A stretch of 64,000 nucleotides of DNA from positions 17,935,701 through 17,999,700 of the forward strand of contig NC_087252.1 in assembly GCF_037042905.1 (NCBI RefSeq). The letters are read 5' to 3'. Positions within the stretch are counted from its first letter, which is position 1; every line of letters starts with the position of its first letter. Shown in pieces: positions 23,134 through 35,000 of this stretch. A program made the position numbers and the translations under genes. The notes under the pieces are model-generated. The model was given only the letters and a program-made list of their open reading frames with translations. It did no database searches and had not been told where the DNA came from. Source of the stretch: Lytechinus pictus. Lineage: Eukaryota > Echinodermata > Echinoidea > Temnopleuroida > Toxopneustidae.

Positions 23134-24155
23134 GGGTGAGGGATTCGCAGAGCAATTGCTCCAGAAGCAAATGTTTTTCGGTGTAAAAAAACACTTAACT
23201 ATTCAGAAATTGCCAAGGCTATTACATGCAAACTTTTTACAGAATTTTTAAAATCTACGATTGATGCCATTGACTACAATGTACGATCAATCGTAAAAAT
23301 TGAGTAAACGATTAATCGCTAACCTTTGTGTTACGGGACCAAGGTCATATTTCTTAACAGCTGTGATTCTCTTCATAAATTTGATCTTAAATGTCATGAA
23401 AGAAAATGGTCACAGCAAGATAAATTTCATTTTGCAAATGTTCTGTAAATTTGATGAAATTCACATGAAAATTAAAAGCTATTAACGCATTTTCCATCTT
23501 TATTTACTGCTAAACAAAATGTTGCTGTCCCTAGTTTGTGCAGGAATTATTTTAATTAAATTTACATTTAGGCATTATTTCCTTCTATATTCCAATGCAT
23601 ATGCCTATTCTCTTTTACTCTCATGCAGGAAATCATCAACGGATCATCAGCAGTATTCAGCACCTTATAACTCAAAATTCTGTGATATCAATTTGAAGAA
23701 CCAAGCAGCATGTCACCCACTACGGACTATACTTTCCATCAGTGACTTATTAGAAACACATAAGGTTAGAAATTTAGAGGGAGTCTTACATGTTGGGTCA
23801 TCTTGGTTGACTATGTAAGTTTTGTAAGTATCACAATTGTGGGATAGGTGTGCTTTTTGTTAAGAGCGCCCTCTCTCGTGCACATCTATATCTACACTGA
23901 AAAAATAATAATAATGGACGAAGAGTTCGAGGTATTTGATGAAAGCAGAGCCAGAGGAAATAATTGGTAAATATTTAGGTATTTCTACTAATTTAAATAC
24001 ATTTTCTGGGAATTCTGTCATCTATTTCGTGTCATCCTTAATGTTCTATATTTTTTATGGTATGGGAAAACTCAAATGATTTTTTATAGTATTAAATTAA
24101 ATAATCTTGACTTGACTTCAGAAGTTCACTGTTCAGTCATCGTGTTTGTTGTTAA
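23134..24155. other. Gene-free DNA with a half MITE
   Basis: At 23255-23342 the sequence ATTGATGCCATTGACTACAA ... CTAACCTTTGTGTTACGGGACC matches the right half of the MITE at 18674. The left half is degraded. The remaining sequence to 24155 is AT-rich with no recognised element. A possible acceptor (CTCATGCAG, ending 23628) precedes an open stretch, but it cannot be joined in frame to the upstream gene. Confidence 0.45.
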
Positions 24156-25330
24156 CCCACCATAACCCAGGCTCCGGCCCGCTTCGCGGGCCGGAGCCCA
24201 GGAATCGAGGAGTCGACCGTGCAAAACGAGGGAGACACTGGGGTAGATTGGGGGTCTCAGCAGTAATCTTAATAAAATGTGGAAACAGAAATTTACACTT
24301 ACCACGATTATATGGATGAAGGTCTAACCGTCTATATCGTGACACACAAATCCTGACATCGAGGCACAGATTGGAAGTGGAACCTAAAAAAAAAAAACGC
24401 AAAGTTTTGACTGTCGCGATACCTCTCTCCTTTCAAAATTCAAAACAAAATGGCCGATCGAGAACGAGGCTATATTTTTTTTTTGAGGTTCGAGTCTGTG
24501 CCTCAAAGGCTCAATGTCAGGATTGTGTGTCACGATAGACCAGGGCCAGGCTTCATCCATAATCGTGGTAAGTGCATAATTTCTGTTTCCACATTTAAGA
24601 TTACTAACTTGTATGGTATTGGTAAGACTACCACATATTGACCACCTCTTTTGAAACCGACCACCTTGCGCGCGTTAAAATTATTGCGTATTACAAACGA
24701 TACGCGCGGGAGAGTAGGCGCAGTGTCCATAGAAACGGTATGAATCGATTTTATGAGAAAAAAAAGAAGCAACAAAAAGTAAAAAATTAGTAGAATTAAT
24801 CAAAATTGTATTGACCAAACCCAAACCCCGCTGAAAAACCAAGAAATCCGATAGGAAACGGCTTTAGAACAAATACCCGTCGTCAATCGTCGAATCATGT
24901 GCCGGAGCATGCAGTGGAAGAAGTGAGACGATCATTTAGCATGTTGACATCATAGAACTGATTTGGAAGAATAAAAATATTTCGCCACCGGGACAAGAAT
25001 CGGCCGTAAACTTAGTGTATCGTGGGTGGTCGGTTTCAAAAGACGGGTGCAAATGAGCAAGTGTAAAATCGTCGTATTCGTTGTTCGTCGATATATATGC
25101 GGATTGAATCGGAGTCGCCGAGCGAAACATGGGAATCTGATCTGCTCAATTTTCTGCACAAATGAGACGAAAACTAGGTAAAATTGATGAATATTTTCGC
25201 AGATACGATGCTTAGAAGATTAGACCCTAATCTACCCCAGTCCTGTGTCTACCTCATTTTGCATGGTCGACTCCTGGGCTCCAGCCCGCAAAGCAGGCCG
25301 GAGCCCAGGAGTTGACCGTGCAAAAAACTT
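24156..25330. mobile_element. Element bounded by GC-rich hairpins, 1.2 kb
   Basis: Hairpins lie at 24171-24197 (GCTCCGGCCCGC, loop TTC, GCGGGCCGGAGC) and 25262-25304 (ACTCCTGGGCTCC...GGAGCCCAGGAGT). Next to them GTCGACCGTGCAAAA and CTGGGGTAGATTGGGG on the left are inverted on the right (ATCTACCCCAGT and TTTGCATGGTCGAC). An inner palindrome is centred near 24430: CTTACCACGATTATATGGAT against ATCCATAATCGTGGTAAG. The minus-strand and plus-strand frames here come from these palindromes. Superfamily unknown. Confidence 0.65.
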
Positions 25331-26241
25331 CGGGTCAAAACCATTGGCCAATCAGATCATCCCTTCTCTATCGATCGGGTTGGATTGCTTGTCGATCGTA
25401 CGCAAGCGGTACGTTCAACTCATGGAAACATCCGGGCACTGTAAGTGACAAGGGGTGGAGTCTGTCGTCACTTTCATGAATATTCAGAACCAAGATGACA
25501 CTTACAGCTTACAGTTACAGGTTACAATGAACAATTGGAATCTCATGAAAAAATTGATGTTAACCATTTTCCAGGCAGGAATATAGGGTAAGAAATTAGT
25601 CCAAGGGTCGATATAAATATGGCTGTCGCAATAGGTTATGTACTTTGGTAATTATTATAAGATTGAACTTGTTTTTGGGTGTTCTTTTTAACTTTGCTAT
25701 TTCTGCCATCGAGTCCTTGTACAGATCAATCAAGTAAGAACTTTGGTCTCTGTACTAGTTGATGAGTAGAGCCAACGGAGTTCAATGGAACAACCAATAT
25801 AAGAGAGACCGAAACTTTTGGTCTACAGGAGACTCGGTAGTATACCACAGAACTCACCAACACACTGGGTTTCAAGTTTGTTGTTGGTATTGTCGAGCGT
25901 GAAAATGCTGATGAACCTAAACCGAGCTCCAACACTCAACCACTCATGGGTTCATTTCATGCCGCCGTAAAGCCATACATGTAGAAGTTGTTTGTTGTGG
26001 ATGCCAGAAATGGCGTTGCAGCACGCGCAATCCACAAGTTAAAAATTCACTGCCACATGCGGTTCTGTGTGCGAGGTAACCTCACACTAGTTGTCTGGTG
26101 TGAGAGACACTCAACACAGAACACCAGCCGAGCTGGGAGAATGATAGAGATCGCATTATCGATAGCCTATGACATCAGACCTCTGTGTTGCTGATCATCT
26201 TAGCTTTATGCCAGAACTTCTCAACAATAAAAGTGATATCG
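25331..26241. repeat. Repeat-like DNA shared with 28.7-28.9 kb
   Basis: Sequence at 25740-25850 (GGTCTCTGTACTAGTTGATG, GAGCCAACGGAGTTCAATGG and AAACTTTTGGTCTA) recurs in diverged form at 28742-28825 (GCCAACGCGGTTCAGCTGAA and AAGCTTTTGGTCTA). Both copies follow a GGCCGGAG hairpin, so they belong to one element family. The rest has no recognised feature. Confidence 0.5.
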
Positions 26242-26668
26242 CAGACCTGCCAACCAGTACGTTTTGGGCGTATTTAGTACGTTTTTGCAACCAAAATACG
26301 GCAGTACGTTTTTTCTTTTAAAAATATGTTGTTGTTTTTTAACAAAACCGTTATTTATTGAGAAAAATCATCTCTATATGTCTCTATTTCATAAAACTTA
26401 CACAAATATGGTTATTAGATCAATGTAATTTGAGGTAACTTGTTTTTTTTTCAATCATTTTGTTAAAACCAGGTGAGATATACACATGTTTTAATGTTTT
26501 TTTTTTTTTCATCTGCAAGAGCAGTGCATATTTTAGCTTGCATGCAGCTTAAGCTCCGCGATGAGCGAGTGCGCCACGCATTTTATTATGAAATACACTT
26601 TTTGGGGGAAAAATACAGTTTTTTTATCACGCAATACAATTTTTCATTCCCAGAGGTTGGCAGGTCTG
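26242..26668. mobile_element. CAGACCTGCCAACC MITE, copy 1
   Basis: The ends are CAGACCTGCCAACC and GGTTGGCAGGTCTG. Flanking six bases are ATATCG and ATATCA, a 6-bp duplication with one change. The interior repeats AGTACGTTTT and ends with a poly-T/ATCTGCAAGAGCAGTG segment. Copy 2 (52370-52727) is very similar but lacks an internal stretch. A related terminal motif (CAGAGATGCCAACC) bounds the insertion at 27927-29248. Six-base duplications are reported for some hAT subgroups; assignment is tentative. Confidence 0.85.
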
Positions 26669-27336
26669 ATATCAGGGAGAAATTATGGTAAAATCTCATT
26701 GTACAGAATGCAAAGCCAAGGCTAAATTTACTTCAAGAATCAGAAAGAGTAAATATTATTGTCCATTGAATTGCATAAGGTTCTGATAATTTGCACTTAT
26801 CTATAAAAATCTAGTTTTACGGGATGTTTCATCCTGTTCACCGCCTGTTCGTGGGCTTCAAATCACCAACACCGAACTTTAAATCATGATTTTTCCCAAT
26901 CCCTGGGGATTGGTGTTGGTGAATGAGGAATTAATAGATCCTCGACATCAGCTGTGATGCTCTGTTCAGCAGACAACATTCGACACCAACGCTCAACACA
27001 AACTGCCAGAAATATGTCATATTTTCCGAGGTCAATTCCAACACCAATCATTTCAAGTACGGTGTTGTGGCTGGTGTTGGTGTAGTTACAACACCAACAC
27101 CAGACTTAAACACCCGGACCATACCTCTTATGTACATGTACACCACACATTCACTGGCTCACTAACATACTATGGACAAAATCTCAAACAAAAAGTGAAA
27201 TTTTCTTCCCTAAATGACCATATTTTGCGTCAAAATATCACACTATTTCTTAATATCGCAGTTTAATAAATCCTGTCTCTACAGTATGATCTGATACATG
27301 TGCATGCTTCAACTCACTTCATTGCTTTCCTTACAG
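26669..27336. other. Region before the BEN gene's first coding exon
   Basis: At 26860-27115 the motifs CACCAACACC and GGTGTTGGTG recur in both orientations, probably a degraded MITE. A T-rich acceptor, TTGCTTTCCTTACAG, ends at 27336. So the exon with the start codon begins at 27337 and at least one non-coding 5' exon lies upstream; I could not identify it. No promoter is assigned. Confidence 0.45.
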
Positions 27337-27443
27337 ATTAAAAATGGCGGAGGATTCTTCAAGAAGGAAGAGTAACAATCCCAGCCGAGTCTTACAAACC
27401 ACGGAAACAGGGGATGAAGAGCAGAGTAATCAGGAATTTAATG
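27337..27443 (+). CDS. BEN gene coding exon 1
   Basis: Acceptor CCTTACAG ends at 27336 and ATTAAAA precedes the ATG at 27344. It codes for MAEDSSRRKSNNPSRVLQ and onward, and ends ...AATTTAATG|gtaaaa in phase 1. The short run of bases before the ATG after a good acceptor means the 5' UTR is split. Confidence 0.75.
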
Positions 27444-28966
27444 GTAAAATCCTTTTTTTTTTTAAAGAAAAAAAATTGTCACTATTATACTGTGCGTATC
27501 AAAAAAAAGTTTACACTTTGAAAAAGCCCTGGGAATTTAAAAATATGCAACATATGGGTAATTTTTTCACATATATTCTTGGGTTTAGGTCTCATCTATC
27601 CAATGAAAGTAAAAGTTTTGACAGAATGTTACACTTGAGTGAGCACTGTCCATTTTTGTAAAGCTCGCAGAAATCTGTTTGCGCTTTTAGTCAATTGAAA
27701 TAAAACGGATACATTCAAGCATTTTGTACTTTTTGGTACCAGCTGGATCTGAGGACATAACTAAATCTGAACAAAAGTTTATATCAGACATTTCCAGCAT
27801 TTTTTCACTAAGTTTTTATCATTTAAGGTGGGTTTACATTTCATTTTTCATTTAATACTTGTTTATCCACACTTTTCTCAAGCCTGATAATGATTAACAA
27901 AATGAAAATCTAGCCTAAGCCATTTCCAGAGATGCCAACCGTTACGGATTCGCCGTATTTGTTCCGATTTTATTCCTCCAATTACGGTGTTACGGCAACA
28001 ATAAAAAGGTTACGGAAAAAACAACTACAATACATGTGTATTGTGTATTGCTTTGCTGTGCATGTGTATATATGCGTGTATTGTGTATTGTGCATGTATA
28101 TGCGTGTATTGTGTATACATGTATCGTGCATGCAGCGTGTGTGTGGCCAACGGTAAACCAACGGGAGTTTCTCTACTATAATTTATAAACGCGCGCACTG
28201 CCTACTACGTTCATTGAGTTATGCTTTTATCAAGGCTTTCTGATTAGAATTATCGATATCCTGGCCAATCAATGCGAGCGACAAGTTCCGAACGCACGCA
28301 CATAGACAAGCACAAATCAGCGGCACGAATCGCGGTATAATAGCGACTGGTAAATACGACTGTAAAAATTATGACGTCATCCAAGATGGCAACTTACGAT
28401 GACCAACGAAGGAATCGAGGATGACTAAGTTTTGATCATCATTTGAAAGGAATTAGCGGTAACTGCGGTCTAAGGTACGATGTTTCTGAATTTTATATAT
28501 TTTCTCGTAAGTTTGGATGTAATTATTTTTTCATAATGTGACATTTGATGTACCAAAAACGATCCGAAAATCGGGTTTCCGCCGAATGTTAGATCTAACG
28601 TTACTGCTGCATGCTGATACGGAACTCAGGGAGCTCCGGCCCGAAAAGCGGGCCGGAGCTCCTTGGGTTACGTACGTATCGGCTAGCCCAGAGCTCCCTG
28701 GGTTAGCTGATACGTTGTCTTAATGTACGGGCCAACAACTCTTCAGTCTATGTATTGGTGAGTGGAGCCAACGCGGTTCAGCTGAACAACCAAAATACAG
28801 AGACTGAAGCTTTTGGTCTAGCGTTCTATGAGAAACACACAACTAACTACCGTCAGTTTTTCAAACCTAATTGACTTCAAAGTCATCGATCACAACAAGG
28901 TAAGAAGCCACTTGGTCCTCCCCCCCCCCCCCTCCCCTAAATTTGAGGTGGGGGCAGACCCCCCCT

Positions 28967-29010
<44 letters not shown>

Positions 29011-32000
29011 TGTCCAATTTTTTACCTGTGACATGTGTCCATCCCAAAATTAAAGGTGGACCCCCCTAAATTTTTTTTTCTTGGACACTGTCCCGGCCCG
29101 CGATGAGTTTCAGTATTTTTGGAGGACACCTAGTGGCATCCCTGTATAAACGATGCTACTTCGCGGGATGTTCCTGAGAAACTCCCATTTGTTCCTGACA
29201 AATATGGTAAATATTCCTGACAACCATCCCTTTAGGTTGGCATCTCTGCATTTCATGTAAATCACGGCTCAGTGTAAAGCAAATATCGTCACAATGGCCT
29301 CGGTTTGTGGGGGAGTTGGGTGGGGCGAAGTGTTTTGGGCAAGGAAACAAATTTAAAAAGGTAAAAGATATCTTCAAATCAATTTTATTAACTAAATTCC
29401 ATGTGTACTTCATGATTAAGGTCTACTTTTATTCGCATAACTATGTCAAAGTTCTGTGCAAATCATTTTTCACTAACTTTTCAAAAGGAAGTGGTGCTCA
29501 CTCAAGTGGAAATATTTTTTGACAGTTATATCGTAATTTGCTTAAATGGATCTGTACCAAATGAAAAATGTGGAAGAATCTTTAGGATATTACAAATGTA
29601 TAATTTTACAGGATTTTTTCTAAGTGTAAACTTTTTTTGATACGCACTGTAAAAAGTATAAAATTTCATTATTCAGGGCTCGAAATTAGCAGTGGCCTCT
29701 GTCAACCAGAAATTTGAGTCGGGCCACCAACATTCTGTACAAGCCCACACTTGATGGCCCAGTTTGGCTACCAAAGTTTTGATCAAATGTAATGTTTTCT
29801 ATTGTTTTAGGGCCACCAAAAATATGAAATTGATGATTTTCGTGGACTGATCGGGCCATTAAGAAAAAAGTTAGAGCGGAACCTTGCATTAATAAAGTGA
29901 CTGACAGAAACTCTGACTTGAGTTGTGTTGTTGGAGTTCATATTTTCGATCTTTAATTATAAAGACCATTCTTTAGGAAATGAGTTTGTACAAAAAAACA
30001 GGCTGTACAGTGCGTATCAAAAAAAAGTTTACACTTTGAAAAAGCCATGGGAATTAAAAAATAACCAACATGTGGGTAATTTGTTCACATATAATCTTGG
30101 GTTTGGGTCTCATCTATCCAATGAAAGTAAAAGTTTTGACAGAATGTTACACTTGAGTGAGCACTGTCCGTTTTTGTAAAGCCCGCAGAAATCTGTTTGC
30201 GCAGAAATGCTAGTTTTCACGCTGTGTCAAGGGGAAAGGGCGAAATCAAACTTACCCTGCACAACATTTCTCATACATTTCCCTTGCACTTTTAGTCAAT
30301 TGAAATAAAGTGGATACATTCAAGCATTCTGTAACAATTTTTCCACCCAAACTGAAATGTCAACACTTAGTAAGCACAACCTTTACCCTTTTTGTGCCAG
30401 CTGGATCTGAGGACATAACTGAATCTGAACAAAAGTTTATATCAGACATTTCCAGCATTTTTCACTAAGTTTTTATCATTTAAAGTGGGTTTACATATCA
30501 TTTTTCATTCAATACTTGTTTCTCCACACTTTTTCCAAGCTTGACAATGATTAACAAAATGAAATTCAAGCCTAAGCCATTTCATGTAAATCACAGTTCA
30601 GTGTAAGCAAATATTGTCACGATGGCATCGGTTTGTGGGGGAGTGGGGTGGGGCGCAATGCACCCTCCAAAGTGTTTTGGGCAAGGAAACAAGTTAAAAA
30701 AGGTAAAAGATATCTTCAAATCAATTTTACTAGCTAAATTCCATGTGTTCTTCGTGATAAAGGTCTACTTTTATTCGCATAACCATTTCAAAGTTCTGCG
30801 CATATCATTTTTCACTAACTTTTCAAAAGTAAGTGGTGCTCATTCAAGCGGAAATATTTTTTGACAGTTATATCGTCATTTGCTTAAATGGATCTGTACC
30901 AATGTTAAAATGTGGAAAAATCTTCAGGATATTACAAATGTATAAATTTACAGGATTATTTCTAAGTGTAAACTTTTTTTTGATACGCACTGTATAAGAA
31001 GCTAAATGAATAAGTGAGATGGAAGTAAAATAGCTCTTAGTAATTTCAAGTAAAGTAAACTGAAATTGACAATGATGATGGTGGGTGTTTCATGAAGCTG
31101 TTCGTAATTTACGAGGGACTTTAAAAATGACTGGTGATCCTTTCTTAGGAACCAAATCAACACCAATTGATGTGAATCTGGTGTGTCACTTACCACAGGA
31201 AAGGAAAACCGGTCATTCGTAAAGTTGCTCATAACTTATGAACAGCTTTATGAAACACCCACCAGATAATACATAGCACTAACCCTAATCCCCCCCCCCC
31301 CAAGGAATAAGCATTCTGGCTTACGAACGCTTCCAAACATTTATTGAAATAAGATTTCAATATCTGAACTTAAGCTTAGCCTTAACAAATTTGTTCTCTC
31401 ACACTACATATACATGTACATTCGTCAGAACTTAAACTTGGCTTTAACAAATTTGTTCAGTCACGCTACCCTCGTCTGAAATCAAACTTCGCTTTAACAA
31501 ATTTGTTCTTTCCCACTACTTTCATCAGCAGAGACAGACATCCTTGATATCCCTGACGATGACGGGGATGATGATTCAAAGGATTGGTACCAGTCGCAAC
31601 CATCGGGAGGAGGCAGGGAGGAGGAAGAGGCCGAGGATGGTGGGAGAGGATTTGTCTTCAGCTCCAATGAAGTCACTGATAACGTGGTGGTCTTGACGAG
31701 TGATATGGAACTTCCAGTGGGGATCAATGAGGGCATGGATACCGAGATACAAGGCAGAGGTTCAGGTGAGATGTAGGGAGAAATAAGTAAGGATTTTTTT
31801 TTTTTCATCGGGAAAGATGAAAATATTCACTGTGAGCTATGTAAAACCCCATGGGGAATAATTGCATAATTGTTTATCTGTAGATTGCTTTATAGGGAGG
31901 ACGTTCTGGAAAGCGTTTCATGGAAGGACTTGTCAGAGCTTTTATGCCACAAGTCCTACTTTGTCCGACAATTTATCATAAGAACTGTGCTTCTCATCCA

Positions 32001-35000
32001 ATCAAAATCCAGAAAAGTTGTCAGATCTGACAACTTTTCAGATGAAAATGCTGATGAAAGGCTCCCTTGGTGTATTATTATTATAAATCATCATCATCTT
32101 CATCATCATCACTATCATCATCATCATCATCACCTTCATCATCATAAATTTTCATCATCATCATCTTCATCATCATAAATCTTCATCATCTTCATCATCA
32201 GCATCGTCATCATCATCGTCATCATCATCTTCATCATCATCATTATCATCAACATTGACATCGTCAACATCATCTTCATCATTAACATCATCATCATCAT
32301 CGTCATCATTGTGATCATCAACTTCATCATCATAATTATCATCGTCATCAACATCATTGTCATCATCTTAATCATCATCATCATCATATTAAGAATGAAC
32401 ATTATGAAAAACATGATCCACTGCAAAGGATTGCTCTTCAAATGCCTGTGATACATGTATAAAATACAAGGGTAGAGTCCCAAGTATACCTATCTGTGTG
32501 AGGTCCACGTGTTCTTCAATAGTATTGACTCATTTGTAATCATTTTGGTGATTCCATGGAATTATTTCCCTGGTATCGCATCACGATTTGCTCCACTTTC
32601 TCCAAAGCCTTCACAAAGGAATAGGAGATTTCTAGACAGTACTGTACAGAACTTGAATAGATTTTCTCTATAACCAAAATCAATCTGTTAAAGGGGAAGT
32701 TCACACTGACAAAAATGTTATTGTAAAAATAGCTGAAAAAATAATAAAAGAATCTTGCCAAAGGTTTGAGAAAAATGTGTCAAAGAATAAAAAAGTTGTA
32801 AGAATTTCAATTATTTGAATTTGTACTATAAATACTACAGAGAATAAATTGACCTACATGTATAATTATATTTGTATAGAGAGACTAAAATGATTTGAGA
32901 GGAAAAGTAATTATTTTGCTACTTGTAGGGACAGTGATTTTCCGTTTAAAAAAATTGCCTTTTCAGTTTAAGAAAATCTCAAATTCCGTTTCAGCATGTC
33001 AGAAAACGGAAATTCCGTTTCCCCATAGACTTTGTACACACGGAAAAGTGACAATTCCGTTTACACATAGAATATCAAAATCACAACACGTACACTCGCA
33101 CTGGTCAAAATTTGTATCTGCTACTGTACCAACAACACAATAGAATCCGTTCTAATCGGATCTATGCGGGTGCATAAAATATTTTTACAAACCCATTTAG
33201 CATGCATACATCCTCACCTTTCACATTATTAGCATTATTTCACGGTGAAATGATATTTCATCGATAATTTTGGGGTTTTTTGGACATCGTTATCATCAGT
33301 CAACGGCTTTTGCCAATCCGCCATCTTGGATTTTAAGACCACGATATCGTGCTGTTACATCTTCAAACGTAGAGGGCAGCAACACACGACCGTGTAGTTG
33401 AACGATATGTGTGCATGTGAAGCCCAACCCGGCTGGCGCCGGGTACGGGTGCGGGGTACAATCGAGTGTGCTGATGTCGAGTGCAGTCACGATGTGTGAA
33501 TTGTCATGATAGTAGCGAAGTGAGATCGTGTTTTCTGGGGTTTTGTGGCCATTTAATATTCTCATTTTGTTGTGATTTTGGAGTAATTTCTGTTGCTATT
33601 CTGTGTATTTGAGGGAAAATACGTTTTCCGTGATTTTCCGTTTCAAAAGGCCCTTTCCGTGAATTCCGTACGTTTTCCGCGATCGTGGAAAATCACTGTC
33701 CCTATACTTGGTAACATAATCATAGCGGTATAAAATGAATTGAGTAGAAAGCATGTTATCATTCAAGTGGGTCTGTATAATACTAGACTACACTAGCATT
33801 ATGGGTCAGGAAACTGGCCAGGTTTGAGTAGTTGATTCGAGATGGCGCTATTGGTTCGTATCTGTTCTAACCCTATCTTGGCTGGGGTATTTTGGGAGTT
33901 CATATGGCAGGGGGGGGGGCCTCCCAGGCCCCCCCTTGAGATCTCGGCCATCGACCACGCGATCGCGCCGAAAATTGGCACGCAGGTTGTCTGGGATATA
34001 ATCTACAAAATTGTATTGTAATTTATTTCATGCGAATTGTTATTAAGTAATTATGCTAATTTATGCGTAATTAGTATGCGAAATCATACTTTTTCCTCCA
34101 ACTCCATAAATAAAGATCCAAATGTTCTAATTTTTGGCATAGAAACTCTTTGTGGTATTCTTAGCAAGTTTACATGAAAAAAATTGTGAAATCAGATCAA
34201 TTTCTTATGTATTATATTGTTTTTTGCAATTTCTTATGTATTTCTTTGTTTTTTGGACCCTTTGTTTTTCATTGTTTTTCCAATGATATTCTTTGGGGAC
34301 TCTTCTAAGATCATAAACAGCATAAAATACATACATTTAGACCAGCAAAACTAAAACTAATCATACATATATGGTTTTTGGTTGAAAACACAATTTACAT
34401 TGACTTTGTACACGAAATCACGTTTTTGAGCAATTTTTGGTCCGACATGCACTTACATGACTTTGCGTAATTTCGGAACCGCGTACCCGGGTGACGCATA
34501 ATTGGTCTCAAAAGTTGCGCAAGACTTGAAAGTAAAAAGTCAGCGAGCAGCACAGTCAAAAAAATTTGCGCGGCAAAAATATCGCGTGACTCGTTGAGGG
34601 GGGCCTCCGAGGCCCCCCCCCCCCCCCGGCCTAGATAGGGTTAAAGTAGCTTTGTTGTTCCCAGATTTATGTTGTATGGTCTTTGTGTATTACAGCTCAT
34701 TCCATCCTCCATGGGAGCCGATCTCTCAAGCCAAGGAAGCAGATTGGGAGTAGCTTCAACAGATCTCGTCAGTTTATGGGAGTCAGTTACGATAGCGACC
34801 AGGTTTACCCACCAGATGGCGATAGCAGTCAGGTACAGAGGGATTTTTTTTTATTTTGGGGGCTTCTTTCAATAATAATATAGGATTTATATAGCGCACG
34901 TATCCACCGTGCTAGTTGCTCAAGGCGCTCCTACATGTTTATTACCCCGGCTAAGCTAGTCTACCGATTCAGGTGCGCACAAATTTTTGAGGAATTACTT

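Noticed and set aside
23629-23760. Possible third exon of the Myb-like gene
   Set aside because: The acceptor is reasonable, but joining from the donor at 22480 gives TGA at once, and the open frame there needs a different phase. It could still be 3' UTR.
24133-24775. Frames with RICVSRYRRLDLHPYNRGK-like text on both strands
   Set aside because: The two strands carry the same palindrome centred near 24430, so the frames are by-products of it.
32142-32483. Met-rich 113-codon minus-strand frame
   Set aside because: It is the translation of a TCATCA microsatellite.
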